Positions 35,924 through 47,405 of a DNA stretch of 64,000 nt are shown here, piece after piece. The position numbers and the translations under genes were made by a program. Origin of the DNA: Leucosporidium creatinivorum (taxonomy: Eukaryota > Basidiomycota > Microbotryomycetes > Leucosporidiales > Leucosporidiaceae); contig BCKL01000004.1 of the NCBI GenBank assembly GCA_001600635.1, positions 1,016,904 to 1,080,903 of the forward strand, given 5' to 3'. Positions within the stretch are counted from its first letter, which is position 1, and each line of letters opens with the position of its first letter. Under the pieces are notes generated by a model. That model did no database searches and had not been told where the DNA came from. It worked only from the letters and a program-made list of their open reading frames with translations.

Positions 35924-37946
35924 CTACACCACTTCGCCCGCCAGCGCCGCCGGTGTCCCTCCCGGTCCTTCTGGCTCTGCTACTGCATTTGAGTCTCCCT
36001 GCTGAGCGAGCTCCTTGATGGTACTCTTGATCGTCTCGAGCGCCGCCTTCTCCTTGCGAGCCTTCTCGTACAGCTTAAGGGCTTGAGGCAGGTGGCGTTT
36101 GAGGTCCTGAGTAGAGTGAAGGACGATCCTTAGTGTTCGTTTCCCCTGGCGGGACCGTAGATGAGAGACGGAACAGCCCTCGCCCCGAGAGATGAGGGGG
36201 CAGCTCACCTCAAGTCGCTGCTCGCCCGTCGGATGAGTCCGAAGAAGAGCAATATGATCGGTGATGGTACCGTGCTCGCCAGTATTCGTTACGTCCTCCT
36301 CGACCTGGTGGAGAGCAAGAGGTCAATGATGCGCCTCGTCTCGGCGGAGAAGAACTCACCTCGGTCAGGATCTCCCAGAGCGTGACGGCACCTCGAGGGT
36401 CGAATCCAGCTTTGGCCATGAGCTATGTTGGAATAACAAGTCAGCGAAGGATATGGACGCTGAGCAGGAAGCAGGCAGAGACCGACCTCTAGCCCTAGCG
36501 CGTCGGCCTCGCTTTCGAGCTTCCTCGAGTACGCCCTCTGCCCTACTCGACGGTCGATGAAAGTGAAGCCCGCCGATAGTGCGTCTCCGACCATCGGAAA
36601 CGAGAGTGTGAGAGCCCACGCCGTCCCTCGCAGGATATCGAAGACGACGCCCGACTGCGAGTGGCAGGTCAGCGGTGGAAGCTAGGGGCGAGCTCAGCGG
36701 ACAAACCAGTGCCATAAAGCCCATTGCTTCGGTCACATGTCTCTCAGTACAGTGTGCGATCTCATGCGCCAGAACGGCGGCCAGGAGATTCTCGTCGTCT
36801 TCGACGACAGAGAGAAGTCCGGTGTAAAGAAAGATGTCGGTGGAAGGGAGCACGAAGCCGTTGATCTTGGGTAAGTCGACGACAAAGATGTCCCAATCTG
36901 AGCGTTGTATCCGCTTCTGAGGGTTCGAGGTCTGTATCAGAGGGCTCGGGATCAGCTCGGTCGAAACTCGAGTTCCTTCTCCACAACGAATCGCAAGCTC
37001 ACCTCAGGCATCCACAGCATTGCCGCTTCGGTTCTAGCACTCGGAATGATCTTGCGACGCTGATATTCCCGCGTTTGATCCATCTCGGCGAACGAGAAGC
37101 AGGAGAGCGGGGAGTCGTCGTTGAGGGTTTGGACCAGTCGGTCGCAGACGCGCTTCACGACGGTGACTCGAGGATCATCTGGGGGTAGCAGTAGATGCTC
37201 CTCCTGCATGATGATCTCGTCGAACCTGCCGATAGGGACAAGGTCAGGCGAGAGCTCGGCGGAGGTGGACCGAGGAACGTCGCCTACTTCTTGTTGGACC
37301 ATTCGAGCTCCTCCTTCTCGCTCATAAGCAACAGCCTCCACCTGCGCAGGTCAAGTGTCAGCTTTCTCTCTCGCAGCATCTCCAACCGCGGTCTCGCTCA
37401 CCTTGCCGTTCGAGGCGACTGGTTCAAGCCAAGACCGATGACAGCGAGGACTGCGAGCAGAGGCAGTTGCCACAGCCTTCCTGCCTGCTTGGGAAAGCGC
37501 CGGAAGAAGCCCCATCGCCATGCACTGGCGAGAAGCGAGGTCAGCTGGTGTTGCATGCCGGAGCGGGCGCTGGGGCCTTACACGGGGAGCAAGATCAGCC
37601 CAACCCTCACCAGCACCAACAGTCCCTGCTTGAATGCCGGTACAGACACGAAGAAGACGTCCCGCTGCCGTGCAGACGAGGAGAAGGCTCGCCGTCTGTC
37701 GAGAGTGGGGCTCGAGAGCGCGAAGGAGAGGCTGGCTAGCTGTTCAGGAGCAGTGACGGATCGTAGACCGAGTGCTCGATGTAATGGTGGTGCTTGGAAG
37801 GCTGAGCTGGCGCCTCGAGGAGAGCGAATCGAGCTGAATGATGGAGTGCGGAGGTATTGTGGGGCGATAAGAGGTCGGGGAAGGCTGGTTGAGATGTAGG
37901 CGCTTAGTAGTCTAGGCGGCGGCCTGGTCCACCGCGGGACGAGCAT
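35924..37946 (-). CDS. OMA1: Mitochondrial inner-membrane metalloprotease OMA1
   Basis: OMA1 is an M48 zinc protease that acts in inner-membrane protein quality control and stress response. The zinc site is visible as LAHEIAHCTERH (HExxH) with the third ligand in ESEADALGL. Conserved flanks INGFVLPSTDIFLYTGLL and AFSRKLESEAD-like QRAYSRKLESEAD support the family. The N-terminus is Arg/Ser-rich without acidic residues for about 45 residues (MLVPRWTRPPPRLLSAYIST), a good mitochondrial presequence, followed by a hydrophobic segment (FKQGLLVLVRVGLILLP) for the membrane. The C-terminus has a short charged helix. The start ATG is the first that supplies the presequence. Confidence 0.93.
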
Positions 37947-38250
37947 GCGAAGAAGTAGACGAAGTGAGGCGAAGAAGCGAGAGAGACGAACGGCGACGGT
38001 CGCGAGAACTTACCGTCTGGAAGTGCTTCTCGGTGATGGGCTACAACACCCAAGACGATTATACGGTGCAGCCTCTAGCTTCGGAGACAGACTGTCCGAC
38101 ACGCTGATGCTGAGTTCCATGAGGCGAGAAAGCAGTTCGGCGCTCGCTCGGCGCAGGTCATCCGCGTTGGATTGCGAAAACGACCATAATGACTTTCAAA
38201 CCATGCAAAAACCTGAACAGAGCCCTATCAACCCACTGCCTTCTTCCCAT
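37947..38250. other. OMA1 promoter region and dehydrogenase 3' region
   Basis: 304 bp between two minus-strand genes. A GTAAGT donor-like site read leftward at about 38010 suggests an intron in the OMA1 5' leader. No gene is seen. Confidence 0.4.
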
Positions 38251-39987
38251 TCAATCATCGAGAATCTGCACCTTGATGGAGCGCTCCGACGCGGTCACAC
38301 AAGTCTGGAAAGCCTCGAGCGACTCCTCGAGCTTGAACGAATGGGTGATGAGCTGCCTCGCGTCGCCAAAGACCTTGTCGTTAAGTAGCCGGATGACGAC
38401 GGGCCAGGTCTGCTTGTAGCGGAAGGAGGTGATGATGCTGTTCGGCGGAGACGAGGTTAGCTCGGCGCTCGAGGAGCGACAACGACGGAGACTCACGAGA
38501 TCTCGCGGAAGGACATGGCCATGATAGGAAGCTCAATCTCGGGCTTTCCACATCCGACTTGAAGAAGCGTTCCTCCGTCAACGAGAGCCTGCGAAGCAGC
38601 AGAGCAAGGTCAGCTCGGCGCTCGCTGCTCGGCGGGCGATCCGAGCCAAAAACGCACGTAGATCGAGCCAGCGATACTGGACTGAGCGCCAGTGCACTCG
38701 AACGCAATCTCGGGGTGGCATCCCTCTCCCATCTTGTCCCGAATAACCTGTCCAAACTCCTCCCTCGTCCACGCGAGGTCGACCTTGACGGTGAGCTCAA
38801 AGCCGAAGCTCTTGGCCTGTGCCAGCCGGTGCTCGTCGAGGTCGGTGATGCAAACGGGGTGGGCTCCAGCTGCGCGAGCGCAGAGGGCGGCGGCGAGTCC
38901 GATAGGTCCAGCTCCGCAGACGAGCACCGGCTGGCCGAGCTTAGGGCTGGCGCGAGAGACGGCGCCAGCAGCGACGGAGAGAGGTTCTACGAGGGCTCCT
39001 TCGGCGTAAGTCATTGTGTCGGGGATTCTGTGAGGTTCAAGTGCGGTTTGAGGAGTCGAAGAGGGGGATGGGAGGAGCGAAGGAGGGTGAAAGGCAACGT
39101 CGGCGAGGTCAGCAAGCTGAAGGTGACAGTGACGAGTTGAGGCTACTCACTTGTGCAGGAAACGAGCAGGGTGAGCAACATAGCGCGCCATAGTTCCGTG
39201 TGTACTGTAATACAGCTCATCGTTAGCTGCAAGGTCGTTTCTCGGCGCACCTCGGCGCAGTTGAAGAGCTTACGGAGGGGTTCCAGAGAAGGCGACCCTA
39301 GGGCAAAGGTTGTAGCGACCCGAGATGCATTGCTTGCACTCGTAGCAAGCAACTCCAGGCTCGACGGAAACACGGTCGCCTGTTCAAGTCCGAAGCCAAG
39401 TCCGAAGGTCAGCTCTAGGCCCCTCGCTGTGAGGTTATAGGATGTGACTGACCGGCCTTGAAGCTGGTCACGTTTGATCCTACTTCGAGGATGACACCAG
39501 CCGACTCGTGACCCAGCACAAGGTCGTGGTCAACCTGCCCGGCTTGAGAGGTCAGCTCACCCGACCAAAGGATTCTCGTGCTGTATCGCCCACCTTGCAG
39601 TCTCCAATCCTCCCAGTCTTCCAGAAGTGAATCTCGGATCCGCAAATACCGGTAGCCTTGATGTGTACGATGCTGTAGGGCGAGCTAAGGTCAGCCGGCT
39701 GCTCTGGGGTTGGAAAGGCGGGGATCCTCGCTGCTCGGCTCGACTTACCAGGCGTCGGGGGCGCAGGATGGGTAGGGGATCTCACGCTGGTAGATCGAGT
39801 TGTCCTTCTTGACCCAGAGGGCGACGTTGGGCTTGTCGGCGCGCGCGAACGTCGAGTTGGCTTCCGCTTTGATGCCGCCCAGCGCGAGGGCGTGCGAGAG
39901 CTCGGGAGTAACAAGCTCTTCCTTCTGCGCCTTGAGAGGGTGGCCGTTGGTAGCAGGGATGACGGGCTCGGCGATGACGGAAGGCAT
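38251..39987 (-). CDS. Zinc-dependent polyol dehydrogenase (L-arabinitol 4-dehydrogenase-like)
   Basis: A medium-chain dehydrogenase likely to oxidise L-arabinitol or a related polyol with NAD+. Catalytic zinc residues sit in GICGSEIHFWKTG and LGHESAG. The structural zinc site is CYECKQCISGRYNLC. The nucleotide fold is VCGAGPIGLAAALCARAAG with an acidic residue at the end of strand two (CITDLDEHRL), which favours NAD+. THGTMARYVAHPARFLHK and SFRYKQTWPVVIRLL follow the pattern of Neurospora LAD1; xylitol or sorbitol dehydrogenase are close alternatives. An N-terminal extension of about 45 residues precedes the fold. The start is the ATG at 39987; the frame continues upstream only from a TTG. 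It is divergent from a Zn2Cys6 factor, which may regulate it. Confidence 0.85.
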
Positions 39988-40321
39988 GATTCGAGAAGCT
40001 GTCGGTGGTGGGACAGAGAAAGAAGCGAGGCGGGAGCGAGGCCAAAGTAGTCCACCGACCGGAAGTGTAGACAGCCGAGCGTGGGGGCTGAGAGGCTCCC
40101 TGTAGCTGTGCAGAGCCTTGCTGAGCAGCTGCAGCAAACAAGACGAGACTCGAAACGCAGGTGAGAGCAAGAGATCAAAGGTCTAGCTCGGTCGCTTGGC
40201 TCCTCTCCTCTCTCTCTCTCGCTCGACGCGCCTTGCCTTCTGCCTCGTCGCTGCAATTCGTCACTTCGCCGCCGGCTCTCGTTGGAAGGCTACGTCAGAT
40301 CGATAGTCAGCTCGACTACAG
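39988..40321. promoter_or_regulatory. Divergent promoter polyol dehydrogenase / Zn2Cys6 factor
   Basis: 334 bp between two start codons that face away from each other. GTCAGCTCGACTACAG directly before the transcription-factor ATG looks like an intron 3' end, so that gene may have a 5'-leader intron. CGCCGCCGGC near 40266-40275 is the only CGG-rich patch I noted. Confidence 0.4.
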
Positions 40322-43300
40322 ATGGCATCTACATCCATGGCTCAGGCGCCCGCTGGACCACCCTCCGAATCGTCGCTCGCTGCTCACAACACGCCCGAGG
40401 ATCCTACACCACCGAGCGGATCAGGAGGAGCTGCACTGGCAAAGGAGAAGAAGAGAAGATCGTCTTTGGCATGTACGCGCTGTAGGACGAGTGAGTCCCC
40501 TTCCCTCATCGTTCAGCCGTCTGCCCCGCCTCGAGCAATAAAGAGCTGACTCCCATGCTTCACTTCGCCTTGCCGTCGGAAGGGAAAGGCAAATGTAGCC
40601 CTCCCTTCCCCTGCGCCCCATGTCGGGCCGCTGGAGTCGTTTGCGAGCCTCCAGATGCATCAAAAGACGGCCGCAAGCGAGCAAGGGACAGGACGAGGAA
40701 GAGGCCAGCTTCGGAGGATGTAGTCAAAGAGGATGAGCGGGAGCACTCGGCGGACCTTTCCATGACCTCGAGTGGTCCCGCCTTCTCCCCGGAGCTCTAT
40801 CACTACTCGCAACCCGTCATGCCCTTCTTCGGCTCTCCCGCCGAGCAGCCTCAACCTCCCATCGCCGGTCCTTCTAGTGCACTCTCCATGCTCAACAATC
40901 TTGCCACATCACCTCCCAACAATCATCTCGCGCCTTTCGCCCAGTCGTCTTTTGGAGCGGCGGAAGCTGCAGCCGGCCTCGAGACCTTGGCCAACGGCAG
41001 CACGCTGATGGGAGTACCAAGTGGTATGGGACCTGCACCAATACCTCCTCCTCCTCCACCACCACCACCACCGGCTCCGATACCTTCCTCCGATGCTGTG
41101 CCTCGCCTTCAGTATCATCGGTGAGCTCGGCGTTGCTGCTTTGCCGCGGCGGCAGCTGACCCTTCCTTCTGCAGACCTTTCGGTCCGACCGCCATCCAGC
41201 CAGGTCTCGAGCAAATCAACATCTCCATCGCCGCCCCCCCTTCTTTCTCTCGAGCTCAATCACCTACCGGCGGCGCGCCGAGCAACCCTTCGCCGGCTCA
41301 AGACTTTATGCAAGCCTTCGCCGACCCTCAGTACAGCTCACCGCACAACCAGCACGAGAACCAAGTCCCATCCTTCTCCTTTTTCCCTCCCTCTCGCGTC
41401 GACCGCTTCTTCGAGGAGGGCGCCGACGTTCCTCGGCCGGAGATTCAGGAGATGCTGTTCGACCTCTTCTTCAAGCACATGGGCTCGCACTTCCCCTTCT
41501 TGAGCCTTCGCTACCTCCAACAGCTGGACAGCAATGATTCCCCGTCGAAGCGGGTAGATGGACCGATGCTCATCAACGCGGTGTGCGCTCTGGCAGCGAG
41601 GTGAGTTCTCTCTCGGCTTCAGCGCTCTCCGACTCACTCGCTGATACGTCGCTCGCTGAATAGGTTCTCCGACAACCCACTCGTTCGCGGTCCAGATGCC
41701 ACACGCTCTCCAGCGCTGTTCGGCGTGACCTTCGCCGACAAGGCTAAGGGAATGCTGGTCGCGCTGCTCGGCTTTCCATCGCCTGCGACCGTGCAGAGCC
41801 TGCTCCTGCTCGCCTACTTTGAATTCGGGCTCAACTCGGAAGGCGCCTTCTGGATGTACAGTCGGATGGCGCTGGCGATGGCGCAGGATCTCGGTCTACA
41901 CCTGGTGAGTGGAGTAGGGCTTCGAGTCCTCAAGGATACAGCTGACCGTTCTCGCCAACAGGACATCCGTCGTCAGCAAGTAGACCCTCAGACAAGATCC
42001 GCCAACCGCTTGACGTGGTGGGCCTGCGTGATCCTCGACCGCACCCTCGCCCTCGGGACTGGGCGACCGACCACCATCAAAGAGCACGAGATCTCGGTTA
42101 GTCTTGTCTCGCCAATTACGGACGTAAAAAGGCTGACTTCGTGTATCTCGCAGGTACCTCCGCCGAGCGACGAGGACATTGCCATCGTCGCTCAGGACAA
42201 CCCTCGCCCTCTTCTCGCTGGGGGCGTCGTCTCTCCCTTCCCCGCCTACGTACAGATGATGAGGATCTACGGCGAGCTGGCGGACATCGCCAATAATGTC
42301 ACCGAGCCGTGGGGATCGCCCACCGGACAGTCGGAACCGCCGTCGAGGGGCGAGCCCGCCGAGGGAGCCGAGTCGACCAACCTTCGACTGCCAGCGCATC
42401 AACCGACGGGCTTGCTCAGTCTCAATGCGCTGGAGGATCGGATCACGAGGATTTACTCGGAGTTACCGACTGGGCTTTCATGGAACCCTTCCAAGTGAGT
42501 TTTGTCGCTGCGGGAGCTGAACCGCTCGCCGCCGAGGCTGACTCTCGTCTCTCGCAGCTTCCGTCAACAATACGACGCCGGAAACGGACCGATATACATT
42601 CACCTTCATCTCTGGGTGCGCTCGAGCTTTCTGAGGCTACTCGCAGATGCAGTCGCTGACCCTCATTCGCTTTTCGCAGTACCACGCTATCCTTATCCTG
42701 CTCTATCGCCCTCCTCTCGTCTACCCTCGCACCAACGCTGCAGATCTCTCGCTCGCCGACCGTCTCGCTGTCGTCAACAACTCAAGTCTGGCAATCGGCT
42801 CGATCCTCTCTGGCGCCGACGTGAGTTCGACCAGCCTGCTTCTCGTAAGTGCGCGAAGGCTGATCTCCTCCCAACAGTTTGTCGATCCGATGGTCTACGT
42901 CGCTTCCCCCTTCGTCAATCACTGCTTCTTCCTGGCCAGCTCAGCTTGGATCCAAGGTGCGCCGTTCGTTCGCCGTCTCGGCGACCATCGCCTGACCTCC
43001 CTCCTTCTCGCAGACTACCGCATTCGCACCGGTCGCAACGTGCTCGAATCATCTGGCGCCAGCGACTCTACTCCCGCACCCGCCAACTCCTCCATCAACA
43101 TCCTCGCCAACACCGCTCTCCAGAACTTCAACGCGTGTCAGAGCGCTCTCAACCGTCAAGCAAAGCATTGGCTCGGCGTTGGCTGGATTGGAGCTATTGT
43201 AGATAAGCAAGGAGCCAAGGCCTCGAGGAGTAGTATCAAGACCGCCACCGAGGGATTGCACACCTTCGTGTCGGGCCCGGAGATGGTACGTCGGCTCGCT

Positions 43301-43669
43301 ATCGTCTCCTTCTCGCCGAGCTGATCAGGCGCTTCCACAGGCTGTATTCCGTCGACTTGCCCAGCGCATCTCGGGAGGTGTGCGAACTCCCGACCTTGAT
43401 GCCGATGGTGCGCTCAGCCCCTCCCTCCTCGCCGAGCAGCTCGTTTCTCCTTCGCCGAGGCTGAAGCTAATTCGTTCCGTCATGCAGCGATGTCGGCCCT
43501 CTTCACCATGCTGCATCAAGATAACATGGCCGCGCAAAACTACAACCTTACACCTGATGACTTTGCTCTCGCCTGTGAGTAGTCATGTCCTGTCTCGTTC
43601 GGCGATAAGCTGACCTGTCGCTCCTCAGATACCTTCGCATCCACCTTTCCTGACGTGCCACAGTTCTAG
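40322..43669 (+). CDS. Zn2Cys6 fungal transcription factor
   Basis: The protein has a binuclear zinc cluster with exact spacing, CX2CX6CX5CX2CX6C (C-TR-C-RTRKGK-C-SPPFP-C-AP-C-RAAGVV-C), after splicing of one intron inside the cluster; this confirms the splice. A basic linker follows (RKRARDRTRKRP). Further on is a Pro-rich run of ten prolines and then the fungal-specific regulatory domain: EIQEMLFDLFFKHMGSHFPFL, FWMYSRMALAMAQDLGLHL, NRLTWWACVILDRTLALGTGRPTTI (split: NRLTWWACVILDRTLA, LGTGRPTTI). Length is about 900 residues. Start is the first in-frame ATG; about ten introns follow. It is divergent from the L-arabinitol dehydrogenase-like gene by 334 bp, so it is a candidate regulator of pentose or polyol use. 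It is not clearly XlnR, AraR or ARA1. Confidence 0.9.
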
Positions 43670-43850
43670 TTCTAGTAGAGCTCTCATACTTTCCGTCCAC
43701 TTTCATCTTGGGTTTCCTGTGCAAGGTCGTTTCGTTCGTACTTCTTTCGGCCGCGGGAGAGGAAGGCGAGCGAGAGCCAGTGAGGTAGCCTGCCCCGCCA
43801 CCGTCGTGATAGCAAATGCACAAGAACCCTGCATTAACCCCCCTGATCAG

Positions 43851-44780
43851 CTACTCAGCCTCCTTGCTCTGTTCCCGCCTCCGCCGCTTCAGCGACACCT
43901 GCAATCCATCAACCAACGCCCGCCAAGCGCTCTTCATCGTCTTCCAGAGCTCTTCATCCCATACCTGCAACGCAACGACGTTCCGATATAGCCCACTCAG
44001 CAGCTCCAGCCTGGCTAAAAGCATCTCAGGCTCCTGCGCCGAACAAGGAGGGTCGAGCGCCGACTCCTCGAGCGATTCGGTTGGAGGTGTTGGCGAGTGG
44101 TCGGGGAAGGTGAAGAGGGTGCTGAGAAGGGTGGCAGTGGATTGGAGGTACATCCAGCTGTGGAAGAGGTGGAAGCTGGCGCGGCAAGGCAAGTTGACGG
44201 GGTATGGTATAGCTTCGGCGGAAGCGACCGCCGCCAACGAAGGAAGGAGAGGCGAGGTAAGAGCCCATACGAGGCCATGTACGGGGAGGAGGAGAGGTTG
44301 GGCGTGATCCTCGAAGGTGACGAGGAGCCGTTGTGAGGGTACCGGCGCAGAGGGGTTCTTGGATGAAGGAGTGCCGCCCTCCCGCTCTGCGCCGAGCGGT
44401 CCTTCGGTCGAGGCGAGCATTGCAGGTCCTGTATTGCGATAGAACCTGTCAGCTAATTTAGAGCTGTATCTTTTAGCTCGCTCCCACTTACCCAGCAGCC
44501 TCAGCTTATCCCTCACGTAGTCCAAGGGGATCCCTCGCAATGAATCGTCCAGCTCGAGCGCCTCGTCGTCCACCTCTTGCCTCATGACGCGAGCTGGTGG
44601 CAGAGTGAACGGCAGAGCTTGTGTATGGTAGCTATTCGGCACGTCCTTGCCAGCGCCGGGCGTGCGGAAGGCGCACAAACCGAGGGTCGCGAGGGAGGGG
44701 TGCTCCGCTGGGTTCAACAGCTTCGCGCCCATGTAGTCGTCCAGCTGGAGGTACAGAGGTCGGGCGGTAGCTCTAGCCAT
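43851..44780 (-). CDS. Uncharacterised fungal protein
   Basis: I do not recognise this gene with confidence. Two coding blocks are joined across a 63-nt intron with a GTAAGT donor, GCTGAC and a TACAG acceptor; because its length is a multiple of three and it has no stop, unspliced reading is also open. Conserved-looking parts are LYLQLDDYMGAKLLNPAEH, VHGLVWALTSPLLPSL, PVNLPCRASFHLFHSWMYLQ and a basic C-terminus (LKRRRREQSK). The pattern faintly recalls Clp1 (clampless-like) proteins of basidiomycetes, a weak guess. The start may be the ATG at 44780 or an in-frame ATG at 44858. Confidence 0.65.
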   Translation of the reverse strand: MARATARPLYLQLDDYMGAKLLNPAEHPSLATLGLCAFRTPGAGKDVPNSYHTQALPFTLPPARVMRQEVDDEALELDDSLRGIPLDYVRDKLRLLGKWERAKRYSSKLADRFYRNTGPAMLASTEGPLGAEREGGTPSSKNPSAPVPSQRLLVTFEDHAQPLLLPVHGLVWALTSPLLPSLAAVASAEAIPYPVNLPCRASFHLFHSWMYLQSTATLLSTLFTFPDHSPTPPTESLEESALDPPCSAQEPEMLLARLELLSGLYRNVVALQVWDEELWKTMKSAWRALVDGLQVSLKRRRREQSKEAE

Positions 44781-45685
44781 ACTCGCTGCTGCTCTAGTGT
44801 TGGTGCTGCTCGAAGGCGGCCGCTGCCAAAGCAAAGGATGAGGAAGGAAGCAGAGCATCGGCGCCGTCCGTCCGGAGCGCCTCGAGGGGAAGAAGTGATC
44901 AAGACAATGGATGGCTCCAAGTCTATTGTGCTGTTGAGTGAATGGAGCCTCATTTACCTGTACTCTGGCCTTCTACACCGATAGCCGTTCCCGTCCTTGG
45001 CGATGCTCGGTGTTGCCTCGGTGCAGTCGGCACTGCCTTTCTCAGCTTTCTTCGCTGTCCAGCGACGAACTCGCTGGTCGAGCACCTTTGCGCAGTCTGC
45101 TGGTGCAGTGCTGATTCTACCAGCTCTGTTTAGCTCGTCAATCATGCGGCGGTTGGACTTCGCCGAGCTGTCGGCACCGAGATCAGAGCTTCAAGGCTAC
45201 GGCAAATCTGCTCGGTCGAGTCAACAAGAGCGAGAGAGCGTGTCTTCTGCCAGACAAAATGCATCGTCGTCTCTTCCTATGAGCGATCCAAGAGCGGTCG
45301 ACAGGCAGCAGCTCCTCCAAACTCCCCTCGGCTCTCGGCGCGCAAGCCCGCGCTCGAATATCGCACGAGAATTAATTGACAAACCTCACTCATGCACCCT
45401 TGGTACCCTCCGACCTCGCAATAGCACACACACACACACGCACACACACGCCGCCGCGCCTCGACTCGCGCTCGCCGAGTCGAGGGAAAGAAGAACAAAA
45501 GCCGGGCCCTCGACGAAGGAGAAGGCGGGTCGGGTGGGTATCGAGTATTTGGTGTAAAGGAAGGGGGAATGCGAAAGAGCTGAGGGTAACCGTTGAGGAT
45601 TGGGGAATGAGGAGGAGGTGGGAGGAGGGGAGCCGAGAAGCGAATGCCGAGGGGTCCGACAAACGGAGGTGGAGACAGAAGGCCA
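44781..45685. other. Intergenic region with CA microsatellite
   Basis: No gene is accepted here. A plus-strand frame of 186 codons (44997-45557) is open, but it runs through the CA repeat and has no domain. The CA tract lies at 45424-45450. The right part should hold the ARF6 3' untranslated region, the left part the promoter of the uncharacterised gene at 43851-44780. Confidence 0.45.
45424..45450. repeat. (CA)n microsatellite
   Basis: A run of CA dinucleotides with one CG interruption, about 27 bp, in intergenic DNA. It is likely to vary between strains. Confidence 0.9.
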
Positions 45686-47043
45686 TTACTTGGATGCCTT
45701 GAGGTTTTGCGAGAGCCAGTTGAGGCCTGAGACGAAGCAGAGGGCGAGTCAGCTTCCTATTCGGCGCAGATCATCTGCTCCCCCCGGTCAGCCGGCACTC
45801 ACCCTCGAAGAGACCATCACCGTCGAGCGCGTTGGAAGGGTGGCAGTACCAGCTGCGGTCCTTCATGCGCAGGAGACCAAGCTTCTCCGTCACTTCTGTC
45901 GGCGACATGGCTGAAATTCGGATCGGCGAGGGTCCAGGGAGAAGATCGCGAGGAGAGTTGTACGGTGAGGAAGAGGGGAGCGTTACGACGTGTTGGTGGA
46001 GGATGAGATTGGTGGGAGAGGATGAGGTCTGTCAGCGCGTTGCCTCGGCGAAGGGCAGATGGCCGAGCCTCCCTCGATCCGGCTCGTAAAGCTCGACTCA
46101 CCATCTGGCAGATCCTGCTTGTTGGCAAACACCAACAGCAAACACTCCTTCATCTCCCTATCGTTCAAGATCTTATGCAGCTCGGTCCTAGCCTCCTCGA
46201 TACGCTCCCTGTCCTGCGAGTCGACGACAAAGACGAGGCCCTGCGTGCCCGTGTAGTAGTGTCGCCAGAGGGGACGAATCTTGTCTTGTCCTCCGACATC
46301 CTGGTATTCCGAAGGGGGTGAGACGGGAGAAGAGAGTGCAGGAAGACGGGTCAGCTAAAAGGCGGGGGGCAAGGGGTCGCCGAAGGGAGAGGGAGAGCAA
46401 CGGACCCAGACGTTGAACCTGGGAGAGTGCGAGCAGGAAGAGGGTCAGTCCAGCTGTAGAGAGATCCGTGGGCTGTCCCCAACTGCTCGGAAGCGTAGGA
46501 CAGCTGTGCAGCAGGAGCGAAACTCACTTGACATTCTTGTAAGTGACAGTCTCAACGTTGAAGCCGACGGTAGGGATGGTGGTGACGCTCTGATTCAGCT
46601 TGAGCTTGTACAGAATGGCTGTGAGGGTGACAAGAGCCGTCAGGTGCTGATCGCGTGGACAGAGCGCTGGACGGCCCCCCGCTCTGCGCCTCGTTTGAAG
46701 CGAAGCCGGTCGAAGAGGCAGCACTCACTGGTCTTTCCAGCAGCATCAAGTCCGAGCATGAGGATGCGCATCTCCTTGTTGCCGAAGAGCTTGCCTGGGG
46801 GGCCATCGGACGAGCAGGGCGGAAGGAGAGAAGGGGGGGGGGGGGAGACGCGTGCATTGTTGTGGGTCAGCGCTGGTTGCAGGACGATACAGGCAGCAGA
46901 GGGAAGCGAGCTCACCCAAGGCTTTTGAGAGAGATGATCCCCTACAAGCAGGGAGAGCGACGAGCGGCGCAAGAAGCGGAGGAAGCGAGCAGGCTGTTAG
47001 CGATTGAAGGGGAAGGGGCGCGTGAGTCGAAGCGAGCTTACAT
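45686..47043 (-). CDS. ARF6: Arf6-type small GTPase
   Basis: An Arf GTPase that would control membrane traffic and actin at the plasma membrane or endosomes. The joined sequence begins [18 protein letters not shown], with Gly2 for myristoylation. It has GLDAAGKT (P-loop), [10 protein letters not shown] (switch 1), [17 protein letters not shown] (switch 2), NKQDLPD and a C-terminus close to human ARF6 in order and length (about 180 residues). The intron structure is striking: the start codon itself is split, AT at 47042-47043 and G after an intron of about 100 nt. A 13-nt exon (46406-46418) encodes FNVW. One intron includes a run of 13 C on the coding strand (46833-46845). An Arf6-type identity is more likely than Arf1 because of KIFGNKEM-like and [12 protein letters not shown] segments. 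Confidence 0.93.
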
Positions 47044-47405
47044 GATAGTGGATGGGCAGAGGAGAGATGATGTAGGGGTGAGAACCAAGCGCTGAAAGCC
47101 CTACAGAAAAACGAGCGAGCTGAGACGGGCGGATACGAGACGAGCGAGGCGGGAGAGAGAGAGCAGTTGAGCGAAAGCCGACTCGGCTTGGCTTCTGCCG
47201 CTGTACTCGAGTAGGCGGGGATTGACCCTCGCTTCTACTTTACTACTCGACTTGATCGCCTACAGCACCAGGAGCACTCCCCTACAGCTTGCTCGCCCTC
47301 TTCCTCTCGCGCTCTCAGACCTCTCGCCCGTCCGCTCCATCTCGCTCGCTTCGTTACGCCCGTCTAGCGCCTTTCTATCGACGTACAAGAGTACAGCTAC
47401 CTCGG

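Noticed and set aside
44997-45557. Plus-strand frame of 186 codons upstream of the ARF6 3' end
   Set aside because: It crosses a CA microsatellite (His-Thr repeats), lacks any domain and has no intron or promoter support.
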